NCBI RefSeq assembly: GCF_000308475.2
Contig: NZ_BAFT02000029.1
Span: forward strand, 1-32,754
DNA: 32,754 nucleotides
Direction: 5' to 3'
Source of the DNA: Nocardia brasiliensis NBRC 14402
GTDB lineage: Bacteria > Actinomycetota > Actinomycetes > Mycobacteriales > Mycobacteriaceae
This document shows positions 1 through 7,317 of the stretch, one piece after another. The notes beneath the pieces are model-generated. The model was not told where the DNA came from. It searched no databases and saw only the letters and a program-made list of their open reading frames with translations. The translations under genes and the position numbers were made by a program. Position 1 is the first letter of the stretch. The number at the start of each line of letters is the position of its first letter.

Positions 1-180
1 CAGGCGGTGCGGGAAAACAGAAGTGGTGCGTCAGCTCAGATGGGGTGCGCGGCCGCTCCGGCGCTGCCCGCTGTGCCGACTGTGCGTCGGCAGGGTCGCT
101 CCGCGGAACCTGCCGCGCGCGCTTTTGCGTCCCGCGCGCGTGTCGTTCGAATGACGCGCGCGGGGTGACGGGAACTGCGC

Positions 181-262
181 GGGTGTCGCTGGGGCGGTGG
201 CGTCGTGAATGGCTGACGGGTGTCGCTGGGGCGGTGGCGTCGTGAATGGCTGACGGGTGTCG
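181..262. repeat. 37-bp tandem duplication upstream of the HAD phosphatase
   Basis: A 37-bp unit beginning GGGTGTCGCTGGGGCGG and ending GGCTGAC occurs at 181-217 and again, identical, at 218-254. The first 8 bases of a third copy follow at 255-262. The array stops just before the promoter-like sequence of the HAD gene, so it duplicates the DNA directly upstream of that promoter. Confidence 0.9.
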
Positions 263-273
263 TACCCCCTTGG

Positions 274-279
274 CACAAT
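274..279 (+). promoter_or_regulatory. Putative -10 element of a leaderless HAD transcript
   Basis: The hexamer CACAAT lies at -12 to -7 relative to the ATG at 286, the spacing expected if the mRNA starts at or next to the start codon. No Shine-Dalgarno sequence is visible. The surrounding 12-mer TGGCACAATAAT also occurs in front of the cysteine leader peptide at 11058 on the other strand. Inference only; the -35 region is weak. Confidence 0.4.
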
Positions 280-285
280 AATTTG

Positions 286-1080
286 ATGGCAGTAGGGGGT
301 CCGCGGCTTATCGCGCTGGACGTGGACGGCACGTTGCTCGATACCGGTAGTCCGGTGAGCGAGCGGGTGGCGGCGGCGGTGCGCGCGGCCATCGGGGCGG
401 GCGCGCACGTGGTGGTGACCACGGGGCGGACGGTGCTGACCACCCGGCCGGTGCTCGCGGAGCTGGGCCTTATCGAGGGGCACGCGCTGTGCTCCAACGG
501 AGCAGTGCAGGTCGACGTCGCGAACGGTCAGCCGGTCGCCATCGAGGCGTTCGATCCGGCGACCGCCGTGCTCGCGCTGCGCGCATTGATTCCGGAGATG
601 ATCTTCGCGGTAGAAAAGGTGGGCGTCGGGCACTGGGCAACTGGTGCCAGTCCCGGCGAATTCTCCATCGGCGAGTACCTTTTGGTCGATCACGGCGCTC
701 TGAGCAGCGAACCGACGCCGCGTCTGAACGGCTGGTGGCCGCAGGGCACGCTGGCGCAGATGCGAGCCCTGCTGCACGAACTGGAAGTACCCGGTGCGAG
801 TTGGGTGCACGGCGAATTCGGGCCCTGGCTCACCGTATCCCGTCAAGGTGTCTCGAAAGGCTGGGCGCTGGAACGTCTCCGCTGCGCCCTCGGCGTCCCG
901 CACACCGCGACCCTGGCCATCGGCGACGGCTACAACGACCGCGAAATGCTGCGCTGGGCCGCCCATTCCGTGGCTATGGACAACGCACCGGACGAGGTCA
1001 AGACCCTGGCGACCGAGGTGACCGGCACCGTCCACGAAGACGGCGTCGCCACCGTCCTCGAACGCTGGTTTCGGCCATAA
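286..1080 (+). CDS. HAD-superfamily (Cof-like) phosphatase
   Basis: Predicted soluble HAD hydrolase of 264 residues, class IIB (Cof type). Members dephosphorylate small phosphorylated metabolites such as sugar phosphates; the substrate cannot be told from sequence. Motif I is LDVDGT with the nucleophile Asp12 and acid/base Asp14. Motif II is the VVTTGR segment near residue 47. The C-terminal motif IV is IGDGYND, which would bind Mg2+. A lysine in SKGWAL about 25 residues before motif IV fits motif III. The length is normal for the family. The ATG at 286 was chosen because the family starts just before motif I; an in-frame GTG upstream at 220 would add residues encoded by the tandem repeat and has no support. 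It stands alone, followed by a repeat array and a convergent rskA. Confidence 0.85.
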   Translation: MAVGGPRLIALDVDGTLLDTGSPVSERVAAAVRAAIGAGAHVVVTTGRTVLTTRPVLAELGLIEGHALCSNGAVQVDVANGQPVAIEAFDPATAVLALRALIPEMIFAVEKVGVGHWATGASPGEFSIGEYLLVDHGALSSEPTPRLNGWWPQGTLAQMRALLHELEVPGASWVHGEFGPWLTVSRQGVSKGWALERLRCALGVPHTATLAIGDGYNDREMLRWAAHSVAMDNAPDEVKTLATEVTGTVHEDGVATVLERWFRP

Positions 1081-1194
1081 CTCCTGCGCGCCGGCGAGGT
1101 CGCCACGCCCGACCTACCTCTCCGGCGGGCGTGCGGTTTTCGGGACCGGCGCCAGGCACGCCTCAGCGGTTGGACCATGCAAGGTTGCGAAAGA

Positions 1195-1575
1195 CCCTCG
1201 GCGTGAAGGGCGCGGCCCAGTGGTCGGTGTGGAGGGCGTGGCTCTGTGGTCGGTGTGGAGGGCGTGGCTCTGTGGTCGGTGTGGAGGGTGCGGCTCTGTG
1301 GTCGGTGTGGAGGGTGCGGCTCGGTGCTTGGCGTGGAGGGCGTGGCTCGGTGCTCGGCGTGGAGGGCGGTGCCCAGTGCTCGGTGTGAAGGGCGTGGCTC
1401 GGTGCTCGGCGTGGACGGTTGCGGCTCGGTGGTCGGCGTGGAGGGCAGGGCTCAGTGGTCGGCGTGGCTCGGTGCTCGGTGCTCGGTGCTCGGCGTGGAG
1501 GGCGTGGCTCGGTGCCCGGTGTGAAGGGCGTGGCTCGATACTCGGCCTGAAGAGCGAGGTCGGTACTCGGCATAA
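1195..1575. repeat. 26-bp minisatellite-like tandem array, about 14-15 copies
   Basis: Copies begin at 1195 (degenerate), 1221, 1247, 1273, 1299, 1325, 1351, 1377, 1403, 1430, 1456, 1487, 1513, 1539 and 1564, so the period is 26 with one or two slips. Two extra 7-bp stutters (GCTCGGT) lie near 1473-1486. The unit resembles TGGTCGGYGTGGAGGGCGTG plus GCTCKG. It fills the convergent gap between the HAD gene and rskA. Because 26 is not a multiple of 3, all frames are read equally and the long ORFs across it are artefacts. No coding gene lies in 1081-1586. Copies 1221-1299 are nearly identical and downstream copies more diverged. Confidence 0.9.
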
Positions 1576-1586
1576 AGCGTTGCAGC

Positions 1587-2381
1587 TCAGTGGATTTCGA
1601 TGCGAACGACGGGTGGTCTGGTCGGTGTTGCCGAGCCGGTAACCGGTTCGGCGGTGATGCCGAGTGCCGTGGTGGTGCGGAGCAGATCGGCGGTGAGTTC
1701 GGTGGTCGTGTCCGCGGTGTGCATCATGCCCGCGGAGCGTGGCGTGCCGTCGGCATGGATCAGCCAGAGTTGGTAGCCGTGACCGGAACCCGGCGCGGGG
1801 AGCCCGGTCGCCGACACCACCACCTTGCCGACACTGCGGGACAGCACCGCCGTCACCGAACCATCCCCGGCGAAAACCACGCCGGTGTGGGTGACGGCGT
1901 CGCGGGCGTTGCGAACCTGCTCCGCCACCGTCACGTCCGGCCCCGCGGTCCGATCGACGAGGACCAACCCCACCGCGACGACGGCCGCTGCCACCGCGAC
2001 ACCGATCCAGACTCGGACCAGCCATCCACGCCGATCGATGTCGGCCGGAGAATCGTTGTCCGACAACTCTTCCAACGGCGGCAAGATCACTGTGCGTTCC
2101 AACTCGCCGACAGTGGGGATGATCTGCGTCCGGCCGAGTGCGCTCGCGGAGCCGCAAACCTGTGGGCGCGTGGCGATCTCGGCGAGTACCCGCTCCTGCA
2201 CCGCCGTCGCCGGCACCGGGGCGAGGGCGGTCGCGAGCCGCACCGCGACCGGACGTAACGCGTCGACCTCGACGTGACAGGGCGGGCACTCGAGAAGATG
2301 GCGTTCGAAGTCTGCCCGTGCGTCGCCGGCCAGCGCATCCAGCACGTATGCGCCGGTGCGGTGGTGTAATTCGGCCGTCAC
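1587..2381 (-). CDS. rskA: Anti-sigma-K factor RskA
   Basis: Membrane-bound anti-sigma factor of 264 residues that holds SigK inactive at the membrane; in the known family it is removed by regulated proteolysis. The N-terminal cytoplasmic domain has the zinc-associated anti-sigma signature H28-x3-C32-x2-C35. One transmembrane helix lies at about residues 111-132. The extracytoplasmic RskA domain follows and includes the conserved GYQLWLI segment. The start is GTG at 2381, overlapping the sigK stop (GTGA), so the two genes are translationally coupled. That pairing identifies the target. The gene ends next to the 26-bp repeat array. Confidence 0.92.
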   Translation of the reverse strand: MTAELHHRTGAYVLDALAGDARADFERHLLECPPCHVEVDALRPVAVRLATALAPVPATAVQERVLAEIATRPQVCGSASALGRTQIIPTVGELERTVILPPLEELSDNDSPADIDRRGWLVRVWIGVAVAAAVVAVGLVLVDRTAGPDVTVAEQVRNARDAVTHTGVVFAGDGSVTAVLSRSVGKVVVSATGLPAPGSGHGYQLWLIHADGTPRSAGMMHTADTTTELTADLLRTTTALGITAEPVTGSATPTRPPVVRIEIH

Positions 2382-2938
2382 GACTGACCGCCGATGCTCT
2401 CGCGCAACCGGAGCAGACCGTCGCGCAGCCTGGTCTCGATCGTGCCGACCGGCGTGTCGAGTACCTCGGAGACTTCCCGAGTGGAGTAGCCGCCGTAGTA
2501 GGCGAGGATCAGCGACCGGCGCTCTGAGTCGGTGAGTTCCGTCAGGGACCGGCGGACCACCTCGTCCTCGATCCGGTCTACCGTGGTTTGCAGGGCTTCA
2601 TCGAAACACCAGCGCAGTTCGGTCTGTCCGTCCCGGTCGGCGCACGCGGCCCGCACCCGGTCCACGGCGCGACGATGCGCGATCGTCATCGCCCACGCCA
2701 GGACCGGCTGGTGCTGCTCGTCGAACAGCGGGGCCTGCTCCCAGAGTTCCAGCAGCACGTCCCGCGCGACCAGCTCGGACTCGGCGTGGTCGCGGATCAC
2801 CCGCGTGACGAGGCCGAGGACCGGTGCCGCGACGAGGTCGCAGAACTCGGCGAAGGCCTGCTCGTCGCCGCGTCCGGCCTGCCGGATCAGTAGTTCCGGG
2901 GTGGCGGCGCCGGGTACCGCTCGGGCGGAGATGACCAT
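2378..2938 (-). CDS. sigK: ECF sigma factor SigK
   Basis: Extracytoplasmic-function sigma factor of 186 residues. Region 2 is the segment around DVLLELWEQAPLFDE and AWAMTIAHRRAVDRVR. Region 4 includes RRSLILAYYGGYSTREVSEV and the recognition helix TPVGTIETRLRDGLLRLR. The length matches mycobacterial SigK (about 187). The ATG at 2938 is chosen because GGAAGGA sits 6 bases upstream; the reading frame remains open further 5' but that part is the shadow of the VOC gene. It is co-transcribed with rskA through a GTGA overlap. In mycobacteria SigK drives its own operon and secreted antigen genes; no such target genes are recognisable next to it here. Confidence 0.92.
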   Translation of the reverse strand: MVISARAVPGAATPELLIRQAGRGDEQAFAEFCDLVAAPVLGLVTRVIRDHAESELVARDVLLELWEQAPLFDEQHQPVLAWAMTIAHRRAVDRVRAACADRDGQTELRWCFDEALQTTVDRIEDEVVRRSLTELTDSERRSLILAYYGGYSTREVSEVLDTPVGTIETRLRDGLLRLRESIGGQS

Positions 2939-3009
2939 GTGGTGTCCTTCCAAGCCTGACCGAGCCGGAAGCCGTGCACGGTGATCACGGCGAATGTGGC
3001 CCAGATCAT
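2887..3009 (-). CDS. Possible 40-residue ORF leading into sigK
   Basis: An ATG at 3009 with a purine-rich AAAGGGGG stretch about 6 bases upstream opens a 40-codon frame that ends inside sigK (52-bp overlap). The product starts MIWATFAVITVHGFRLGQAW, a hydrophobic start followed by a Pro/Arg tail. Translation through it would pass over the sigK ribosome binding site, so it could be a coupling leader, or the remnant of a longer upstream gene. There is no family match and the evidence is only positional. Confidence 0.25.
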   Translation of the reverse strand: MIWATFAVITVHGFRLGQAWKDTTWSSPPERYPAPPPRNY

Positions 3010-3056
3010 ATGTCGCCCCCTTTGCCGCGCCACCCCGGCTACCCCGAAACGGCCGC

Positions 3057-3467
3057 TTACGCCGGACCCGTCTTCGCGAGGACCTCGAGGTAGTGCGGGT
3101 TGGACATGAGGCCGAGGACATTGCCGAACGGGTCGACGACGGCCGCGGTGACGAAGCCGCTTCCGGTGCCGCGCTCGATGATCGGCTCGTATTCCGTCGC
3201 GCCGAGTTCGAGCAGGCGGGCGAAGGTGGCCGCGAGGTCGTCGACATGCCAGTTGACGATCGCGCCGCCGGGAGCGTTCCGGGCGCCCGCCGGGGCGTAG
3301 GCACGGTTGACGATGCCGAATTCGTGCAGGTAGTCGCCGATCCGGAATTCGTAGTAACCGTTGGGGACGTGGAAGTACGGCTCGATGCCGAAGAACTCCG
3401 TGTACCAGTCCTTGGCGGCCTCCAGGTCGTCGGCGTAAAAGGTGCTCGTCGCCATTCCGCGCAGCAT
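3057..3467 (-). CDS. VOC (glyoxalase/bleomycin-resistance) family protein
   Basis: Soluble 136-residue protein of the vicinal-oxygen-chelate fold. It has the two beta-alpha-beta-beta-beta repeats typical of the family: residues about 5-55 (FYADDLEAAKDWYTEFFGIE) and about 70-130 (VDDLAATFARLLELGATEYE, ending VVDPFGNVLGLM). The DPFGN motif near the end is characteristic. Substrate unknown: members include glyoxalases, dioxygenases and drug-binding proteins. The ATG at 3467 is preceded by AAGGAG at 7 bases. The gene is divergent from the WYL regulator, and an inverted repeat sits in the shared control region, so regulation by that protein is a reasonable inference. Confidence 0.85.
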   Translation of the reverse strand: MLRGMATSTFYADDLEAAKDWYTEFFGIEPYFHVPNGYYEFRIGDYLHEFGIVNRAYAPAGARNAPGGAIVNWHVDDLAATFARLLELGATEYEPIIERGTGSGFVTAAVVDPFGNVLGLMSNPHYLEVLAKTGPA

Positions 3468-3520
3468 CTCTGATCTCCTTCGTCGGTTCGTTCTTGCTGG
3501 TGAAATCAATGATCCGGGAT

Positions 3521-3545
3521 AAAGTGCGCACGGAATGAGCACTTT
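3521..3545. promoter_or_regulatory. Inverted repeat between VOC gene and WYL regulator
   Basis: AAAGTGC (3521-3527) and GCACTTT (3539-3545) form perfect 7-bp arms around an 11-bp spacer. It lies in the divergent control region and overlaps the upstream candidate start of the WYL gene (ATG 3535). It fits an operator for autoregulation and control of the VOC gene. Not tested. Confidence 0.45.
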
Positions 3546-3564
3546 TTCCGGCAGAATTGTGCGC

Positions 3565-4512
3565 ATGCGAGCGGACAGATTGGTGGCGATCCTGCTGATG
3601 ATGCAGACGCGCGGGCGGGTGACCGCGGCCGAGGTCGCCGCGGAGTTGGAGACCTCGGTCGCCACCGCGCGCCGTGACCTCGAAGCGTTGTCGATGGCGG
3701 GTGTCCCGGTGTATCCGCAGCCGGGCCGCGGCGGTGGATGGTCGCTGGTCGGCGGAGCGCGCACCGATCTCACCGGTTTGACGGCGGGGGAGGCGCGGGC
3801 GCTGTTCCTGCTGGCGGGGCCCTCTGCGGGGTCGGTCCCCGAGGCGAAATCGGCACTGCGCAAACTGGTTCGGGCCCTGCCGCAGACCTTCCGTTCAGAC
3901 GCGGCGGCAGCGGCCGACGCGATGGTGATCGATCCGTCCCGCTGGGGGCAGACGGACCGCGAACTCCCGCAGGTGGTCTCGCTGCTGCAGCGAGCGGTGG
4001 TGCAGCGCAACAAGGTTCGCCTGCACTACACGGGCAGGAATCGGGAACGCACTGAGCGCCTGGTTGATCCGTGGGGCCTGGTCGACAAGGACGCCGTCTG
4101 GTACCTCATCGCCGGGACGGACCACGGTCAGCGCACCTTTCGCGTCGACCGGATCGCGGAGGCGGTAATCACCACGGAAACGGCATATCGTCCAGTCGAT
4201 TTCGATCTATCCGTTGCTTGGCGCGAAGTCGTGGACGAGATGGAACAGCGTCGCGCGAGCACAGCGGCCACCGTCCTCATCCCGGAACGCCTGTTGCCCA
4301 TCCTGCGTAATCAGCAGGGAAGGAACTGCGTGGTCGACGGCCCGATCTCCGACGGCCGCATTCGCGTCCAGGTCACCGCTCCCACATCATGGATGCTCGC
4401 CCAGCAACTCGCCGGGTGGGGTGCGTCCATCGAGGTCCTCGACCCACCGGACGTGCGTGCCGAACTGGCCCGCATCGGCACCGAACTTCTCGACCGGTAC
4501 GGCGGCGGGTAG
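3565..4512 (+). CDS. HTH/WYL-domain transcriptional regulator (YafY/DeoR-like)
   Basis: Predicted cytoplasmic regulator of 315 residues. The N-terminal winged helix-turn-helix (about residues 1-60) contains TAAEVAAELETSVATARRDL and the GGGWSL wing. The WYL domain in the middle (about 130-210) carries LHYTGRNRERTERLVDPWGL, KDAVWYLIAG and RTFRVDRI, the segment named for its W-Y-L residues and thought to sense a ligand. A C-terminal WCX extension follows. The start at 3565 (MRADRL) fits the family; an alternative ATG at 3535 adds 10 residues and overlaps the inverted repeat. Neither start has a strong ribosome binding site, and a TAAAGT box at 3520 could give a very short leader. Divergent from the VOC gene. 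Confidence 0.88.
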   Translation: MRADRLVAILLMMQTRGRVTAAEVAAELETSVATARRDLEALSMAGVPVYPQPGRGGGWSLVGGARTDLTGLTAGEARALFLLAGPSAGSVPEAKSALRKLVRALPQTFRSDAAAAADAMVIDPSRWGQTDRELPQVVSLLQRAVVQRNKVRLHYTGRNRERTERLVDPWGLVDKDAVWYLIAGTDHGQRTFRVDRIAEAVITTETAYRPVDFDLSVAWREVVDEMEQRRASTAATVLIPERLLPILRNQQGRNCVVDGPISDGRIRVQVTAPTSWMLAQQLAGWGASIEVLDPPDVRAELARIGTELLDRYGGG

Positions 4513-4537
4513 GCCGGACCTGGCGCATAGTCCGGCC
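4512..4537 (+). terminator. Hairpin at the end of the WYL regulator gene
   Basis: GGCCGGAC (4512-4519) and GTCCGGCC (4530-4537) are perfect 8-bp arms around a 10-base loop, starting at the last base of the stop codon. There is no T-run, as is common for actinobacterial terminators. Confidence 0.55.
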
Positions 4538-4598
4538 GGCCCGTCCGTACCCGGCGGCGCCCACAATTCCTACCTCCGCGTACGACCGACCGTTCGTG

Positions 4599-4617
4599 TT
4601 CGTGGAATTTCGTGGAA
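4599..4617. promoter_or_regulatory. Direct 9-bp repeat upstream of the TetR gene
   Basis: TTCGTGGAA occurs at 4599-4607 and 4609-4617, a 10-bp (one helical turn) spacing, with a partial third TTCGTG at 4593. It lies 11 bases before the TetR start codon. It could be part of the promoter or an operator for the regulator; TetR proteins more often use palindromes, so this is tentative. Confidence 0.3.
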
Positions 4618-4627
4618 CAATGACAGT

Positions 4628-5254
4628 ATGACCGAGCCGAAAACCGCCGGTGACCAGCAGTCCGGCGCCGACCAGCGGCTGGCGAAAGGCGCCAGGTCCC
4701 GGGCTTCGATCGCCCGGCATGCCGCCGATGTGGCGTCGGTCGAGGGGTTGACGGGCGTGAGCATCGGCAGGCTCGCGACCGATCTGGGCGTCAGCAAGAG
4801 CGGCATCGCGACCTTGTTCGGCAGTAAGGAAAGCCTGCAACTCGCCGCGATCAAGGTCGCCCGTGAAGTCTTCATCGACGCGGTCGTCACACCGAGCATG
4901 AGCGAGCCGGCCGGGATGCCACGGTTGCGGGCCGTGGTCGAGCGGTGGTTCGGCCAGGTCGCCGCGCCCGCGTTTCCCGGCGGCTGCTTCCGGGTGGCCA
5001 CCATCGCGGAGTTCGACAGCCGTCCGGGGCCGCTGCGCGACGCCATCGCGGCGGACAGCCGCGACTTCGCCACCTTCCTGTCCAACGAGATTCGCCTCGC
5101 ACAGGAACAGGGCCATCTCACCGGACGCAATGCCGACGTGATCGCCTTCGAATTGGGCGCGGTGATCGCAGCGGCGCACAGCGCCCAGCAGATGGGTGAC
5201 GAATGGGGCGTCGCGACCGCCCGCTCGATCGTCGACAACCTGCTCAGTGACTGA
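4628..5254 (+). CDS. TetR/AcrR family transcriptional regulator
   Basis: Regulator of 208 residues. The N-terminal DNA-binding helix-turn-helix is at about residues 28-70, with VSIGRLATDLGVSKSGIATL followed by FGSKESLQLAAI, the usual TetR recognition-helix region. The C-terminal all-helical part (about 75-208) would form the ligand pocket and dimer interface and contains the PGGCFRVAT segment seen in one TetR subgroup. The ATG at 4628 is the first reasonable start before the HTH; the frame open further upstream is the shadow of the WYL gene. It ends 15 bases before the convergent cbiX. Its target is unknown; no adjacent transporter or enzyme is co-oriented with it. Confidence 0.87.
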   Translation: MTEPKTAGDQQSGADQRLAKGARSRASIARHAADVASVEGLTGVSIGRLATDLGVSKSGIATLFGSKESLQLAAIKVAREVFIDAVVTPSMSEPAGMPRLRAVVERWFGQVAAPAFPGGCFRVATIAEFDSRPGPLRDAIAADSRDFATFLSNEIRLAQEQGHLTGRNADVIAFELGAVIAAAHSAQQMGDEWGVATARSIVDNLLSD

Positions 5255-5269
5255 CCCCGGCGGATCGGT

Positions 5270-6019
5270 TCAGGCGGACAGGGTGAGCGTGTTCGCGAGC
5301 GCCGCGTCGTAGCGTTCCCACCCGATTTCGGACAGCGCCGGATGCGCCCCGATGACGTCGGCGTGCACCACGTGCGGGGCGGCCGCCACGAGGCGATCGG
5401 TCAACAGCCCTGGGGCCAGGAACCACGGCGCAACCATGATCTCTTCGGCACCGCGCGCGTGCAACCGTGAAATAGCTTGGTTCACAGTGGGTTCCGTGGT
5501 GGCGAAGCAGATCTCGGTGAGCTGACCGGTGCGCGCCGCCAGTCGCCGCGCCACCTCGGCGGTCAGCGCGTTCGCCGCCCCCGACGAGGAGCCGACGGCG
5601 GCGACCGCGATGCCGAGGCGCGACGACGCGGTGCGGCGCTCGAGTACCCGATCCCGCAGCGCGCCGATCAATCGGGCGTCACGCCCGAGCACATCCGCCT
5701 GCGTCAGCCGCAACTGCGGATGCCGGGTGCGGGCCGCGGCCAGCAGTCCGGGCAGATCCACCCGGGCATGGAACGCGCTGCCGAGCAGTAGCGGCGTGAC
5801 CACCGCGTGGGTATGTCCCGCCGCCGCGACGGCGGCCACCACATGCTCGACCGACGGCGCATTGAGATCCAGAAACGCCAGTCGCACATCGTATTCCGGC
5901 CGCGCCGCAGCGATGTCGGCGACTACCGCCGCCATCGTCGCGGCCGAGCGCGGATCCCGGCTGCCGTGCGCCACCGCGATCAGCGCGGGCCTGCCCCGGT
6001 GGGCGGCGAGCCCGCGCAT
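5270..6019 (-). CDS. Sirohydrochlorin chelatase, CbiX/SirB type
   Basis: Cytoplasmic 249-residue chelatase, expected to insert Fe2+ into sirohydrochlorin to make siroheme, the prosthetic group of the sulfite reductase encoded upstream. It has two CbiX domains. The first begins LIAVAHGSRDPRSAATM (metal-ligand His in AHGS) and contains VTPLLLGSAFHARVDLP. The second covers about residues 130-245 with IMVAPWFLAPGLLTDRL. The start ATG at 6019 lies one base after the cysN stop codon, so it is the last gene of the sulfate operon. The same nirA-cysH-chelatase association is known in Mycobacterium (che1). A cobalt role is less likely given the neighbours. Confidence 0.88.
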   Translation of the reverse strand: MRGLAAHRGRPALIAVAHGSRDPRSAATMAAVVADIAAARPEYDVRLAFLDLNAPSVEHVVAAVAAAGHTHAVVTPLLLGSAFHARVDLPGLLAAARTRHPQLRLTQADVLGRDARLIGALRDRVLERRTASSRLGIAVAAVGSSSGAANALTAEVARRLAARTGQLTEICFATTEPTVNQAISRLHARGAEEIMVAPWFLAPGLLTDRLVAAAPHVVHADVIGAHPALSEIGWERYDAALANTLTLSA

Positions 6020-6020
6020 C

Positions 6021-7316
6021 TCAGGCTCCGGTGCCGACCTCGACGGTCGACAGCACGTCGCCGACGAGGCCCGCGGCCAGGGTGTTGCCACCCGCGGGAT
6101 CGATGAGCAGGAAGCTGCCGGTGTGCCGGTTCACCCGGTAGTCGTCGACCGCGAGCGGCTCGGCAACCCGCAGCGATACGCGACCGATGTCGTTGAGCGC
6201 CAACGACTCCGGGTTCGGTTCGGCCGCGAGCCGCTGCTCGTCGAAGCGCTCCAGCAGTCCGCCGACGATGACCTGGGTCGTGCGGGTGCCGTGCTTGAGC
6301 AGCAGGCGCGCGCCCGGGTGCAGCGGCTTGTCGCCCAGCCAGCAGACGGTGGCGTCGAAGGTGTCGATCGGCTCCGGAGCGTCGGCCACCGAGGCGATGA
6401 TGTCGCCGCGGGAGATATCGACGTCGTCGGCCAGGATCAGGGTGACGCTGCGCCCGGTCTGGGCTACCGCGAGCTCGCCGTCGGGCGTATCGATCCGCTC
6501 CACGGTGCTGCGGATGCCGGAGGGCAGCACCACCACCTCGTCGCCCGGCGCGACCGAGCCCGCCGCGATCTGGCCCGCATAGCCGCGGTAGTCCGGGTAG
6601 TCGGCGGTGCGCGGCCGGATCACGTACTGCACCGGAAAACGAAGTCCCAGTGTGTGATCCCCGGTGCTGTCGGCATCGACCGGCACCGACTCGAGGTGCT
6701 CGATCAGCGACGGGCCGGTGTAGTACGGGGTGTTCGACGAGCGGGTCGCGATGTTGTCGCCGTGCAGCGCGGAGACCGGGATCTCCAGCACGTCCTCGTC
6801 GGACCAGCCGAGCGTGCTGGTGAGCCGGTTGAATTCGGCGGAGATGTCGGCGAAGACGGTCGCCGCGTCGTCCACCAGGTCGATCTTGTTCACCGCGAGC
6901 ACCAGCTTCGGCACGCCGAGCAGCGCCAATACCGCGGCGTGCCTGCGGGTCTGCTCGATGACGCCCTTGCGCGCGTCCACCAGCAGGATCACCAGCTGCG
7001 CGGTGGACGCGCCGGACACCGTGTTCCGGGTGTACTGCACGTGCCCGGGGGTGTCCGCGAGCACGAAAGAGCGCCGGGGCGTGGCGAAGTAGCGGTAGGC
7101 GACATCGATGGTGATGCCCTGCTCCCGTTCCGCGCGCAGGCCGTCGACGAGCAGCGAAAGGTCCGGCGTCGCCAGGCCTTTGTCCACCGACGCGCGGGTG
7201 ACGGCGTCGATCTGGTCGGCGAGCACGGATTTCGTGTCGTAGAGCAACCGTCCGACCAGAGTGGACTTGCCGTCGTCGACAGAACCGGCGGTGGCCAGCC
7301 TCAGTAGGTCGGACAT
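6021..7316 (-). CDS. cysN: Sulfate adenylyltransferase subunit 1 (GTPase), CysN
   Basis: GTPase subunit of ATP sulfurylase, 431 residues. GTP hydrolysis drives formation of adenosine 5'-phosphosulfate (APS) from sulfate and ATP by CysD. G-motifs are clear: G1 GSVDDGKST (residues 11-19), G3 DTPGH (88-92), G4 NKID (143-146). The two C-terminal beta-barrel domains typical of EF-Tu-like GTPases follow. The protein ends after these barrels, so no APS kinase (CysC) domain is fused, unlike M. tuberculosis CysNC. That fits the neighbouring APS reductase, which does not need PAPS. Start ATG 7316, one base after the cysD stop. The frame open further upstream is not coding. Confidence 0.95.
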   Translation of the reverse strand: MSDLLRLATAGSVDDGKSTLVGRLLYDTKSVLADQIDAVTRASVDKGLATPDLSLLVDGLRAEREQGITIDVAYRYFATPRRSFVLADTPGHVQYTRNTVSGASTAQLVILLVDARKGVIEQTRRHAAVLALLGVPKLVLAVNKIDLVDDAATVFADISAEFNRLTSTLGWSDEDVLEIPVSALHGDNIATRSSNTPYYTGPSLIEHLESVPVDADSTGDHTLGLRFPVQYVIRPRTADYPDYRGYAGQIAAGSVAPGDEVVVLPSGIRSTVERIDTPDGELAVAQTGRSVTLILADDVDISRGDIIASVADAPEPIDTFDATVCWLGDKPLHPGARLLLKHGTRTTQVIVGGLLERFDEQRLAAEPNPESLALNDIGRVSLRVAEPLAVDDYRVNRHTGSFLLIDPAGGNTLAAGLVGDVLSTVEVGTGA

Positions 7317-7317
7317 G

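Noticed and set aside
1220..1642. Plus-strand frames encoding Gly/Val/Trp-rich repeats across the array
   Set aside because: All frames of a 26-bp repeat are open when its unit lacks stops; no start signal and no protein-like pattern.
1114..2289. Long minus-strand frame across the 26-bp repeats and rskA, with a repetitive Pro/Thr/His product
   Set aside because: It overlaps the well-supported rskA in another frame, and the repetitive part only reflects the 26-bp repeats read in successive frames; no ribosome binding site.
5529..7307. 592-codon plus-strand frame opposite cysN and cbiX
   Set aside because: Antisense shadow of GC-rich genes with clear catalytic motifs; the product is Arg/Ala/Ser-rich without domains.
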